Source of the DNA: Flavobacteriales bacterium
Lineage (GTDB): Bacteria > Bacteroidota > Bacteroidia > Flavobacteriales_F > PHOS-HE28
Direction of reading: 5' to 3'
NCBI GenBank assembly: GCA_016705545.1
Contig: JADIYA010000006.1
Coordinates: 62,001-126,000 of the forward strand
DNA: 64,000 nucleotides
How positions within the stretch are numbered: position 1 is the first letter of the stretch; the number at the start of each line of letters is the position of its first letter. A program made the position numbers and the translations under genes. Shown here piece after piece: positions 56,184 to 64,000 of this stretch. The notes beneath the pieces were generated by a model, which searched no databases, was not told where the DNA came from, and worked only from the letters and a program-made list of their open reading frames with translations.

Positions 56184-57098
56184 TCAACGGAGGACCGTGC
56201 GCACGGTGGAGCGGCCTTCCTGGCCCTCGATGCCGATCAGCAGCAAGCCGAGGCCATCGGTTGGCAAGGGCAGCAACGCGGGGCCTTGCACGCGTGCTGC
56301 GTGCAGCAGTCGGCCCAGCGGATCGTGGATCGTGATCAGGTGCATGCCGGATGGCACGTTCACCGCGCCATCAACCAATGCGGGTGAAGGCGCTTCCGTG
56401 ATCGTGGTGCTCATCTGCTCCATCAAGAGCTCCATGACCTCCGCATCGCTGAGCGCCCGGTCGTAGATGCGCACGTCGTCGATCCATCCGGAGAAAGGCT
56501 GTGCGCCTGTGCTCAGTGCACCGATGGATGCCGGCGATTGGGGATTGAGGCCGGTCAATCCGCTCGCGTTGGCTGAACCCATGAGGCTGCCATTGAGGTA
56601 GAGCCGCATCTGCGCGCCATCGTAGGAGCCCACGATGTGGTACCACTGCCCACCGAAGAGCGAGCTCGGGCCCGTATTGATCGCGTATGCGTTGCCTGCA
56701 GCGCGCAGCCGGAAGCGCAGGCCGCTGCCGCTCACGAAGGCGATGGCCCACACCTGGTCGCTTGCATTAGGACCCGTTGATTTGGCAATCAGCGTGCGGT
56801 CCATGCCCGTGACGAAATCGGCCTTGGCCCATAGTGAGAGCGAGAAGGCGCCATTGCCCGTGGTGATGTCGCAGGGGCCGAGCAGGATGCGGTCATCGAC
56901 CCCATCGAAGCGAGCGCAGCCCTGATGGTGCCCGCCCGTGGGCGACCAGGTGACACCGCCCGCGAGCGTGCCGTTGCTACCGCCCCAGGCGTGCGCCACG
57001 CTGCCTGTGCCCTCGTCGAGCGGCCAATGGAAGAGGGGGCCTTGGGCCTGCGCACAGAGATGCATGGCGAGGGCTAGGGGGATGCTTGCGTACTTCAT
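56184..57098 (-). CDS. LamG/concanavalin-like secreted protein
   Basis: 304 aa from MKYASIPLALAMHLCAQAQG (signal). A LamG jellyroll occupies residues about 20-215, with FHWPLDEGTGSVAHAWGGS, GAFSLSLWAKADF, GGQWYHIVGSYDGAQMRLYL and GWIDDVRIYDRALSDAEV. The C-terminal 75 residues (VPSGMHLITIHDPLGRLLHA, ending STVRTVLR) resemble a type IX secretion sorting domain, so it is probably a surface adhesin or carbohydrate-binding protein. It converges on the MBL gene with a 4-base gap. Confidence 0.85.
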   Translation of the reverse strand: MKYASIPLALAMHLCAQAQGPLFHWPLDEGTGSVAHAWGGSNGTLAGGVTWSPTGGHHQGCARFDGVDDRILLGPCDITTGNGAFSLSLWAKADFVTGMDRTLIAKSTGPNASDQVWAIAFVSGSGLRFRLRAAGNAYAINTGPSSLFGGQWYHIVGSYDGAQMRLYLNGSLMGSANASGLTGLNPQSPASIGALSTGAQPFSGWIDDVRIYDRALSDAEVMELLMEQMSTTITEAPSPALVDGAVNVPSGMHLITIHDPLGRLLHAARVQGPALLPLPTDGLGLLLIGIEGQEGRSTVRTVLR

Positions 57099-57181
57099 GC
57101 CAAGCGGTTTTCGGACGCAACGCGCCGGAATCGGTACGGTTGCGATCATTCGATGAGCGCCGTTGCGCGATCGATACCCGC

Positions 57182-58356
57182 CTAGATGAAGGCGCCTGCG
57201 GTACGGCAGGCCGCCAGCTGGACGAAGGCCGCGCGGAACTTCTCGGGCGTTGCGCGCTTGCCGGCCTTCGCCATGATCCGCGATGCGAGGCAGCCGTGCT
57301 CGATGATCACGGCCAGGTGCGCGCGGGCGTTCTCGCTCAAGTCACCGTAGAGCTCCACGAAGAGGTGCTTCAGCACTTCCGCCGCAGTGGCCTGCTCCTG
57401 CTTGAGCATGCCGAGCATGAAGAGGTAATCCCTGTTCCCGATCACTGCTTTCGATCCGTCGCGGATGGTGCCCAGCATCACGCTCATCAGATCCTCGCTG
57501 CTCCAGGCGCGCTGCAGGTAGTTGCTGCTCCACCGGCCTGCCACCAGTGCCCGCAGGAGCGCAATGGTGAATTCGAGCACGGCCATGTCAGCTGCCGGGT
57601 TCTCTTGCGCATCGATGGCGTGGATGCTGAGGATGCCGCTATCGAACTGGGCCGTGGCCGCGCGCAGGTTCAACGCTTGCGCGTCCGTTGATTCCGCTCC
57701 GCGCGAAGTGGCGATGGCCTGAAGGATGGGCCCGAGCACCTCGCGGTCGTAATCGTGCGCATCGAACACCGGCTCAGGGATGAAGCCGCCGATGCGCGCC
57801 GGGTGGAGGTCGTACAGGTCGAGGCAGGCACGCAAGCGCGCACTGTGGAAACCCGTGCTGCGGCCATCGCGGATGGGGGTGGCTGCACTGAGCGCTGGCA
57901 GCAGGGGCAAAGCCATGCGAACAGCGGCATGCAAGCGGCCGAAGTCCTGCTCGCGCGCGAAATGGAGATCGAGCCGCAGGCCGGAACGGAAGCAGGCGGG
58001 CATCAACTCATCGGGGCTCCACGGGCCGAAGGGCGATGGACCGGGCAGCAACAGGGCCTCGCGCGCGGCGAGCGCAGGGCTGAGCGCGGCGTGCAGCGCA
58101 TTCATCTTGCGCACCCAATTGGCTGGCCGCTTCGCCATGCGCTGGCTCACGATCGATATGGAGTGCGGACCTGTCTGCACCAAGCCCAGGTCCTGCCGCT
58201 CCGGGTGTTGCCGCGATGTCGGGGGCAATGTTGTGGCTGCCAGCTCACTGGCCGAATCCTGGGCTGCAGCGACCACGCATCGCAGGCGCTGGCCTCGACA
58301 GAGAACCCGAATGCCTCGAAGAGGGCTGGTGGGCGCTTGCGTTCAAGATCGGGCAT
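57182..58356 (-). CDS. Glutamate-cysteine ligase-like (GCS2) protein, frameshifted
   Basis: Joined over one lost base near 58291-58294 this is about 390 aa. It opens MPDLERKRPPALFEAFGFSV. After the break come QRLRCVVAAAQDSASELAAT, FGRLHAAVRMALPLLPALSA, LDLYDLHPARIGGFIPEPVF and SGILSIHAIDAQENPAADMA, all in the order of GCS2 carboxylate-amine ligases. These enzymes make gamma-glutamyl or related amides with ATP. A CAAAGGT box (minus strand ACCTTTG) ends three bases before the ATG. No glutathione synthetase is adjacent, so the product is uncertain. Confidence 0.7.
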
Positions 58357-58385
58357 GGCCAAAGGTCGCAATCGGCCCGTAACCG

Positions 58386-59618
58386 CTAGGCCTCCGGAAG
58401 CACCTCCGCCACCGCGGCCTTGACGGCGGCCACTACTTCATCCACCTGGGCATCGGTGAGGTCGAAGTACACGGGCAGGCTGATCTCCCTGCTGTACTGC
58501 GAATAGGTGCTCGGGAAGCGGTCGATGGCGTGCCCTTGCGCCTTGTAGAAGGAGAGGAGCGGCAGCGGGATGAAATGAACGTTCACGCTCACCTGGCGCC
58601 GGGCGATGGCCTCGATGATGGCATCGCGCTGCGCTTCCGTGGCTCGGGTGATGCGCAGCATGTACAAGTGATAGCTGCTCTCGCGCTGCTCATCGCGCAG
58701 CACGGGCACGATGAAGCGCGGATCGCTGCTGAACGCGGCGTGGTAACGGGCGCAGAGTGCCTTGCGGCGGGGGAGCGTCTCCGTGTCGTAGCGCTCCAGC
58801 TCAACCAGGCCGATGGCCGCTTGCAGATCGGTCATGTTGCATTTGTAGCCCGGGAAGGCCACATCGTAGCGCCAGGCGCCGGGCTTGGTCTTGGCCAGCG
58901 CGTCCTTGTTCTGTCCGTGCAGGCTGAAGGTGTTGAAGAAGGCATAGAGCTCATCGGCGGCGAAGGGCTCGGGCAGGTTGAAGGCGAGCGCACCGCCTTC
59001 GGCTGTGGTGAGGTTCTTCACCGCGTGGAAGCTGAAGCCGGTGATATCGGCTTGATTGCCCACGGCCTTCCCGCCGATGCGGGCGCCGAAGGAATGCGCG
59101 GCGTCGCTCAGCACGAGCGCGCGGCCCAGCCGCATCTGCGGATTGGTGCCATCGGTGCGCAGGTTCAGCTTCGGGGTGAAAAGGCTGGTGGCGTCCTCGG
59201 CGATCTTCATGATCTCGCCGATGCGCGCGGGAAGCCCGCCGATGTCCACCGGGATGATGCACTTGGTGCGCGGGCTCATGGCGCGGCGAACAGCATCCGG
59301 GTCGATGGTGAAATCGTCGAGCACATCCACCAGCACGGGCTTGGCACCCGCATGCATCACGATGTTCGCGGTGGCGCAGTAAGTGTATGCCGGCACGATC
59401 ACCTCATCTCCGGGGCCGATACCGAACCAGCGCAGCACCAGTTCGCAGGCGTTGGTCCAGCTGTTCAGGGCGATCACGCGCTCCACGCCGCAATACGCCG
59501 CCAGCCGTTTCTCGAACTCCTTGGTGCGCGGACCAGTGGTGATCCAGCCGCTGCGCAAGGCCTCCTCAACGGCCTTCAAGGTGCGGTCGTCGATGCGCGG
59601 GGGCGAGAAGGGGATCAT
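58386..59618 (-). CDS. DegT/DnrJ/EryC1/StrS-family sugar aminotransferase
   Basis: 410 aa. These PLP enzymes transaminate keto-sugar nucleotides to amino sugars. IPFSPPRIDDRTLKAVEEAL is the opening, VIVPAYTYCATANIVMHAG the PLP region, and ITGFSFHAVKNLTTAEGGAL carries the Schiff-base Lys; HLYMLRI and SLPVYFDLTDAQVDEV end the protein. Its start overlaps the stop of the O-antigen ligase-like gene by four bases, which places it in the second polysaccharide cluster. Confidence 0.93.
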   Translation of the reverse strand: MIPFSPPRIDDRTLKAVEEALRSGWITTGPRTKEFEKRLAAYCGVERVIALNSWTNACELVLRWFGIGPGDEVIVPAYTYCATANIVMHAGAKPVLVDVLDDFTIDPDAVRRAMSPRTKCIIPVDIGGLPARIGEIMKIAEDATSLFTPKLNLRTDGTNPQMRLGRALVLSDAAHSFGARIGGKAVGNQADITGFSFHAVKNLTTAEGGALAFNLPEPFAADELYAFFNTFSLHGQNKDALAKTKPGAWRYDVAFPGYKCNMTDLQAAIGLVELERYDTETLPRRKALCARYHAAFSSDPRFIVPVLRDEQRESSYHLYMLRITRATEAQRDAIIEAIARRQVSVNVHFIPLPLLSFYKAQGHAIDRFPSTYSQYSREISLPVYFDLTDAQVDEVVAAVKAAVAEVLPEA

Positions 59619-60868
59619 GCGGGAGAGGTTGAATCGGTTCGCCCCGCAAGATGCGCACGCATGGTGCTCCGTGCCGCGAGCAGGCCCAGCATCAACGCAT
59701 AGAAGACCACTCCCGCCTGCACCTCCAGCACCGATTCCACAGCGGCATTGAGCAGATAGAGCAGGCCGAAGAGCGCCATCAATCCATCGCGGCGGCGCAG
59801 GGCGAAGGCCAAGGGCACCAGCGCTGTGGCCAAGGTGAGCAGCAGCCCTGACCAGCCCAACGCTACGCCTCCTTGCAGGAACTGCGAGTGACTGTTGAGC
59901 TTACGCTCCAATGCAGGTGTCGCGCCCTTGTCCGCGTAGCAATCGGCGAGCGCATGCTTGATATCGCCGGTGCCAGCACCTAAGGGATCCTTTGCGATCC
60001 GCTCCGCGCTGCACATCCAGGCCACTAGGCGCATCTCGCTTCCACCCGCACTGGTGTAAATGGCCGGATTGCCGGCCCGCGCCAGTTCCACGGCATCGAG
60101 CGCGGCTTGCATACGGGCCATCACCACGCTTCCTCCGCGGATCGCAGCGATCGCGATCACGCCTACAGCAACGAGCAAGGTGATCCTGATGACCGCGCCC
60201 GATCGCGTTACTACGCGTGCACCCAGCCACACGGCCACCAAGCCCAAGCCGAGCACGCCGCTCTTGCTGGCCAGCAGCACCACGAAGGCCGATAAGGCTG
60301 CCATGCTCGCGATCCAGCACCAGCGCTCGAACGCCTTCATCGGGCTGTCGCCCAACAGCCGATGGCCCGCATAAGCCACGCACCAGCAGGCATACCACGC
60401 AGCGTAGCTCGGATGCAGGTCGAAGGAGAGCGCGCTCTGGCTGAAACAGCCCTCACCGCCAGCTGCCTGACAGCGCCACGCCCCGATCAGGCTCAAGGCC
60501 ATGGCCACCATGTTACCGAAGGTGAAAGCGGCCATGGCTCTTTGCATGCCCGTTGGTCGCAGCGCTAAGAATGCTGCGGCCGCGACCGGCAGCAGCACAA
60601 GTCCGATTTTCACCTGTAGGTCAAAGAGACCGAAAGCGAGGTCGTCCGTCCAGGCCAAACCGATTATGTGCAAGGCGTAGAATGCGCCCAGCGGCCACAG
60701 CACGCGCCAGTTGAGGGAGGGTCTCACGCGCCATGCAGTCATGAGCAGGAGCACGGTGGCCAGCGCTAGCGGTACCGGCAGCCAAGCGCCGCTCACCGGC
60801 AATAGCGCGCATACCAGGAGCATGGCCCAAGTGGCGGCGGTGCGAAGGTTGAGGGATTCTGATTGCAT
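59615..60868 (-). CDS. O-antigen ligase-like / Wzy-type membrane protein
   Basis: 417 aa from the start at 60868, with about ten to twelve membrane spans. The large periplasmic loop contains PLGAGTGDIKHALADCYADK and LNSHSQFLQGGVALGWSGLL, the H-x-x-F/G-rich signature of O-antigen ligase and Wzy-like proteins. It joins or polymerises polysaccharide repeat units in the periplasm. The very long frame continuing upstream to 62911 crosses two other genes and is rejected. The gap to the GT2 gene is 11 bases. Confidence 0.88.
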   Translation of the reverse strand: MQSESLNLRTAATWAMLLVCALLPVSGAWLPVPLALATVLLLMTAWRVRPSLNWRVLWPLGAFYALHIIGLAWTDDLAFGLFDLQVKIGLVLLPVAAAAFLALRPTGMQRAMAAFTFGNMVAMALSLIGAWRCQAAGGEGCFSQSALSFDLHPSYAAWYACWCVAYAGHRLLGDSPMKAFERWCWIASMAALSAFVVLLASKSGVLGLGLVAVWLGARVVTRSGAVIRITLLVAVGVIAIAAIRGGSVVMARMQAALDAVELARAGNPAIYTSAGGSEMRLVAWMCSAERIAKDPLGAGTGDIKHALADCYADKGATPALERKLNSHSQFLQGGVALGWSGLLLTLATALVPLAFALRRRDGLMALFGLLYLLNAAVESVLEVQAGVVFYALMLGLLAARSTMRAHLAGRTDSTSPA

Positions 60869-60879
60869 TCGAAATGACC

Positions 60880-61794
60880 CTATATCGAGAGATCGCCGCG
60901 GATGAGGTAGTCCCAGTAGCGGGTCCAAGCATGCCGATAGGCACTGGCACGAGGCTCGTCGCGCAACAAGCTGATCACGCCGAAGGCCATGATGCGCGTT
61001 ACGATGTGCAAGCCGATGACCATAGCCACGAGCCCCGCGATCACTTTGTTGCGATGCTTCCTCGCGAGCTTGATGCGGCTCAAAAGCTGGTTGGGGATGG
61101 CGCGCTTCGGATTGCGCTTGGCGCTCTCGCCGCCGATGTGCATGATGGTCGCGCCTGCGATGAACCAGCAAGAACCACCCACAGCGGTAATGCGCATGCA
61201 GAGGTCGGTGTCCTCGCACCAGAACAGCGCGGGGTCCAACACTCCGATGCGTGCGACCCAATCCCGGTGGAAGAGCATGGCGGCGCCAGAAACGAAGCCG
61301 GGCTCGAAGTCCGCTGCGAACCAACCAGCAGGATACCCGTGTGCACCGACCAGCTGGTGCAGTCCGATGAGTTCCAGGATGGCGCTGCGCAGGCCGGGCA
61401 CCTTCCACGCTGAGGGCTGCAAGCTGCCATCGATGTTCAGCAGTCGGGGGCCGCTGATGGCTGCGCCATGCGCCAGATGCGCCGCGAACCATGCCGCGAG
61501 CGCGCCGGGCCTCAGCTCGGTGTCGGGATTCAGCAGGATGATCCACTCGCCCGGAGCCTGCGCGATGCCCAGGTTGTTCGCTGGCGAGAAGCCCAGGTTC
61601 TCCGACTGAGCGATCAAGTTCACCTCTGGGAACTCTGCTTTCACCATGGCGCCGCTGCCATCGGCGCTGGCATTGTCCACCACGATCACGGAGCACGGCA
61701 TGCCCGCATGAGCCCTGATGGATCCCAAACACGCGCGCAGCACCGAGCAGGTGTTGTAGCTGACGATGATGATGCTGACCTGTGGCCGTTGCAT
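60880..61794 (-). CDS. Glycosyltransferase family 2 (GT-A)
   Basis: 304 aa from MQRPQVSIIIVSYNTCSVLR. The nucleotide-binding VIVVDNASADGSGAMVKAEF, the NLIAQSENLGFSPANNLGIA segment and WIILLNPDTELRPGAL (DxD-like) match rhamnosyltransferase-type GT2 enzymes (WbbL-like). FWCEDTDLCMRITAVGG is the catalytic-base region. The C-terminus has one or two membrane-associated helices. The start was chosen because the upstream part of the frame overlaps the divergent GT4 gene. Confidence 0.92.
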   Translation of the reverse strand: MQRPQVSIIIVSYNTCSVLRACLGSIRAHAGMPCSVIVVDNASADGSGAMVKAEFPEVNLIAQSENLGFSPANNLGIAQAPGEWIILLNPDTELRPGALAAWFAAHLAHGAAISGPRLLNIDGSLQPSAWKVPGLRSAILELIGLHQLVGAHGYPAGWFAADFEPGFVSGAAMLFHRDWVARIGVLDPALFWCEDTDLCMRITAVGGSCWFIAGATIMHIGGESAKRNPKRAIPNQLLSRIKLARKHRNKVIAGLVAMVIGLHIVTRIMAFGVISLLRDEPRASAYRHAWTRYWDYLIRGDLSI

Positions 61795-61839
61795 GGGTGG
61801 CGCAAGGTACCCGGCGGTCCCTGCTTCGCGCGCGTTGAC

Positions 61840-61847
61840 CACCTTCG
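61840..61847 (+). promoter_or_regulatory. Putative -7 box of the plus-strand GT4 gene
   Basis: CACCTTCG-CCGCT-GTG. The same box-to-start layout occurs at ruvX and at the DUF5683 gene. It lies in the 58-base gap between divergent GT genes. Confidence 0.4.
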
Positions 61848-61852
61848 CCGCT

Positions 61853-63001
61853 GTGCAGCACGCTCCGCGCATCGCCTTCCTCACCACCACCGACCCGAAT
61901 GATCGGCGGAGCTGGTCGGGCATCCACGCTGTGATGCTCGATGAGCTTCGGCGCCGCTTCGAAGCCGTGGTGCCCGTTGGGCCCTTCGATGGCGGCACGG
62001 CACTGCTGGGCGGATGTTTGCTGAACCGAGCCCTGTTCGCCGCAACAGGAAAGCGCTTTGATTATGCCCATGGCGATCGGCTTGTGCGCCATTACGCTCC
62101 GTTGGTGAAGGAGCGCCTCCGTCGCGCCTATGCGGACCTGGTGATCGCGCCTGCGGCCACGGCCTTGCTCGCAGGACCCGACCTGGGCATGCCCTTCATC
62201 TTCCTTTCGGATACCACGTTGGCGAACATGCTCGACTACTATGAGTCGTACGCTGACCTCTCGAGCTGGTCGAAGCGGCAGAGCCTGCGCAACGAGAGCG
62301 CGGCCATCCAACGCTCCGCCTTCGCCGTCTTCCCTTCTGACTGGGCGGCAGCTTCGGCGGTGCGTGACCATGGCGCGCGACCAGAGCAAGTCGCAGTGGT
62401 GCCATTCGGGGCGAACTTCAAGTCGATTCCAAGCGCGGCTGAAGCGCTGAGGGAGCGACCCTTGGGCGAATTGCGGCTGCTCTTCCTCGGAGTCGATTGG
62501 GAACGCAAGGGCGGACCGCTGGTGCTGGAGACCGTGAAGCAGCTTCGATCCGCAGGCGTGCCCGTTCGGCTCACCATCGCAGGTGTCGTCCCGCCCATCG
62601 AAGCGTCGGAGCATATCGACGTGATCCCCTTCATCGACAAGAACACATCGGATGGCGAGCGGAGGATCCAAGCGCTGATGCTGAGCCATCATTTCCTGTT
62701 CGTGCCTGCGCGCGCGGAGTGCTACGGCATAGTTTTCTGCGAAGCGGCTGCGTGCGGATTGCCTTCCATCGCACGGCTCACCGGAGGAGTCGCTGGCGCC
62801 TTGGTCGATAGCGTGAATGGTCGCTTGCTGCCTCCGGATGCAGGGGCGGCGGACTACGCGGAAGTGATGTGCTCCCTGTGGGCCAACCAAGGCGAATACA
62901 GCGCCTTGCAACGATCCGCCCGCAGGCTATTTGAGACCACCCATAACTGGAAGCACTGGGGCGATCGCATGGAAGCGCTCATCGCTTCGGTGCTTCGCTG
63001 A
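61853..63001 (+). CDS. Glycosyltransferase family 4 (GT-B)
   Basis: About 382 aa from a GTG at 61853 (VQHAPRIAFLTTTDPNDRRS). The donor site is AECYGIVFCEAAACGLPSIA with GGVAGALVDSVNGRLLPP after it, typical of GT4. LRLLFLGVDWERKGGPLVLE is the inter-domain strand. Earlier in-frame ATG codons lie inside the divergent GT2 gene and are rejected; a CACCTTCG box five bases before the GTG supports the start. Its end overlaps the convergent GT17 gene by 23 bases. Confidence 0.88.
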   Translation: MQHAPRIAFLTTTDPNDRRSWSGIHAVMLDELRRRFEAVVPVGPFDGGTALLGGCLLNRALFAATGKRFDYAHGDRLVRHYAPLVKERLRRAYADLVIAPAATALLAGPDLGMPFIFLSDTTLANMLDYYESYADLSSWSKRQSLRNESAAIQRSAFAVFPSDWAAASAVRDHGARPEQVAVVPFGANFKSIPSAAEALRERPLGELRLLFLGVDWERKGGPLVLETVKQLRSAGVPVRLTIAGVVPPIEASEHIDVIPFIDKNTSDGERRIQALMLSHHFLFVPARAECYGIVFCEAAACGLPSIARLTGGVAGALVDSVNGRLLPPDAGAADYAEVMCSLWANQGEYSALQRSARRLFETTHNWKHWGDRMEALIASVLR

Positions 63002-63863
63002 ACAGGTGCGCGTAGCGCTGGGGATCGCTCATGATCGCGGCCGGCCAGCTCGCATCCATGGCCTCGAAGCGGTAATGGAAGCCGCGCCCGAAGATGTCCT
63101 CGCCCTGTTCGATCGCGCGACGGATGCGTTCAGGGTCCTTGTACTCGGGCTTGTTGTACTCGGCATGGGCGAAGGCCTCGAGCTTGCTCACGATGCGGTC
63201 CACGCCTCCCAGGTAGCTGAAGTGCCAGCCGCCATCGTCGATGTACGTGACCGTTAGACCCTCGCGGATCAGCCTCCAGCGGAGCTTCACGGCATAGTAG
63301 AGCGCACGCACCAGCGGCGGTGCGAAGGTGTTCTGGAGCAGGATGGCCAGCTCGCGGTAATGCTGCGGCTTTCGTTGGAGCATCGCTCCATCGATCATCA
63401 CGGTGCCGTTCCACCGGTAATCATCACCGCCCTGCTGCGTGGCGTTCACGCAGTTCAGGTAGTAGTAGTACATGCGTTGACGGAAGATGCGCAGTCCGCG
63501 CTTCAAAGCCGCTGCGCGCACCTTCTCCGGGCGCGGGATCTCGTCCACATCGCTGATCATGATATGGTCCGTCGGCGCGATGTCCCTCAGACCATCGAGG
63601 ATGCTGTTGCGCTGGTGCTTCTCGAACACCCAGCCATCGCCATCGGGGCGCGGCGGGTAACGCTCCACCACCACATGGTGGATCTTGTGCAGCCATGCCG
63701 CGTAGCGTGCTTTGTTCTCCGCGAAGTGCAGGGGCTTGGGTTTCCCTTGATGCGTCAGTGTCGCCTCCACCAGCACGAAGCGGTCCACCACGGAATCGAG
63801 CTCGCGCAAGCGGATCTCCAGCAGGTCCAGTTCGTTGAAGAAGGTGAAGCAGTCGTGGATCAT
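62979..63863 (-). CDS. Glycosyltransferase family 17
   Basis: 294 aa. MIHDCFTFFNELDLLEIRLR and RFVLVEATLTHQGKPKPLHF are the family opening, and DHIMISDVDEIPRPEKVRA carries the DxD metal motif. YYYYLNCVNATQQGG and GGWHFSYLGG match GT17, whose characterised eukaryotic members add bisecting GlcNAc. In bacteria such genes sit in surface glycan clusters and the acceptor is unknown. Its ATG overlaps the stop of the upstream partial gene (ATGA). Confidence 0.9.
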   Translation of the reverse strand: MIHDCFTFFNELDLLEIRLRELDSVVDRFVLVEATLTHQGKPKPLHFAENKARYAAWLHKIHHVVVERYPPRPDGDGWVFEKHQRNSILDGLRDIAPTDHIMISDVDEIPRPEKVRAAALKRGLRIFRQRMYYYYLNCVNATQQGGDDYRWNGTVMIDGAMLQRKPQHYRELAILLQNTFAPPLVRALYYAVKLRWRLIREGLTVTYIDDGGWHFSYLGGVDRIVSKLEAFAHAEYNKPEYKDPERIRRAIEQGEDIFGRGFHYRFEAMDASWPAAIMSDPQRYAHLFSEAPKR

Positions 63864-64000
63864 CGGCGGAAAGGTCGCGCGAACAGCCAGAAAGGGGTAA
63901 TCGCCAGGGTGATGGGCACAAGTTGCAGAAGGAAGGCGGTGCGCCGGAGCGGGAGCAGGATCACAGGTTCGCGCTTGATCAACCGCAGTTCGAGTAGGAA
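63860..64000 (-). CDS. C-terminal fragment of an unidentified gene, start off window
   Basis: 47 codons enter from the right edge and stop at 63860, overlapping the GT17 start. The visible part (LLELRLIKREPVILLPLRRT, then FLLQLVPITLAITPFWLFAR) is basic and hydrophobic, like the membrane-associated C-terminus of a glycosyltransferase. It is too short to name. Confidence 0.6.
   Translation of the reverse strand, partial: FLLELRLIKREPVILLPLRRTAFLLQLVPITLAITPFWLFARPFRR

Noticed and set aside
59615..62911. A 1098-codon minus-strand frame suggesting a giant membrane protein
   Set aside because: Only the last 417 codons are protein-like (O-antigen ligase). The upstream part crosses the GT2 gene in another frame and the plus-strand GT4 gene.

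Overview
The window looks like a GC-rich (by eye near 60%) member of Bacteroidota, most likely an uncultured Flavobacteriales-type lineage. The main evidence is the order UPF0173 / parA / parB / DUF5683 / dapB / lepB, which is a characteristic Bacteroidota block; a BT_3928-family DoxX protein; DUF1987 (SiaC-like) and DUF805 proteins; RHS proteins with an M91-type tip; and a recurring -7 element of the form (T/C)AnnTT(T/C)G immediately in front of start codons, a GC-shifted version of the Bacteroidota TAnnTTTG box. No rRNA, tRNA or CRISPR array was recognised.

Layout. 1-5.5 kb (minus): the lepB-dapB-DUF5683-parB-parA-UPF0173 block. 5.5-12.7 kb: small secreted, TPR, NTF2-like, DinB and BT_3928 proteins and a LOG-family hydrolase. 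12.7-24.6 kb (minus): a tightly packed envelope polysaccharide operon (asnB, glycosyltransferase, OPX lipoprotein, tyrosine autokinase, rfbC, WecA-like transferase) running into a lytic transglycosylase and uvrA. 24.7-29.3 kb: lpdA, a small inverted-repeat element with an 8-bp target duplication, DUF805, dapD and ruvX. 29.3-46.3 kb: an accessory island with two toxin-antitoxin modules, an rve transposase and a decayed second copy of its 3' end, a RAYT transposase flanked by inverted REP-like palindromes, RHS toxin and immunity cassettes, tandem palindromic repeats, and an array of about 17 degenerate 21-bp repeats. It begins just after ruvX and ends at a decayed copy of the ruvX 3' end. 46.4-56.2 kb (plus): lon, tpiA, prmA, a 1478-aa secreted protein and an MBL hydrolase. 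56.2-64 kb: a LamG protein, a GCS2-like ligase and a second polysaccharide cluster (aminotransferase, O-antigen ligase-like protein, three glycosyltransferases).

How the genes fit together. The two polysaccharide clusters supply lipid-linked initiation, sugar modification, chain assembly and a kinase/OPX export pair. In the RHS region, toxin tips are followed by small downstream genes whose starts overlap the toxin stop by 1-4 bases, the usual layout of toxin and immunity genes. 

Data quality. At least ten single- or double-base frame breaks lie in otherwise intact genes (uvrA x2, lon x2, the RHS genes, an immunity gene and the GCS2-like gene), many in short homopolymers. This looks more like residual long-read assembly error than biological decay, so the broken genes are annotated as complete loci with their break points given.
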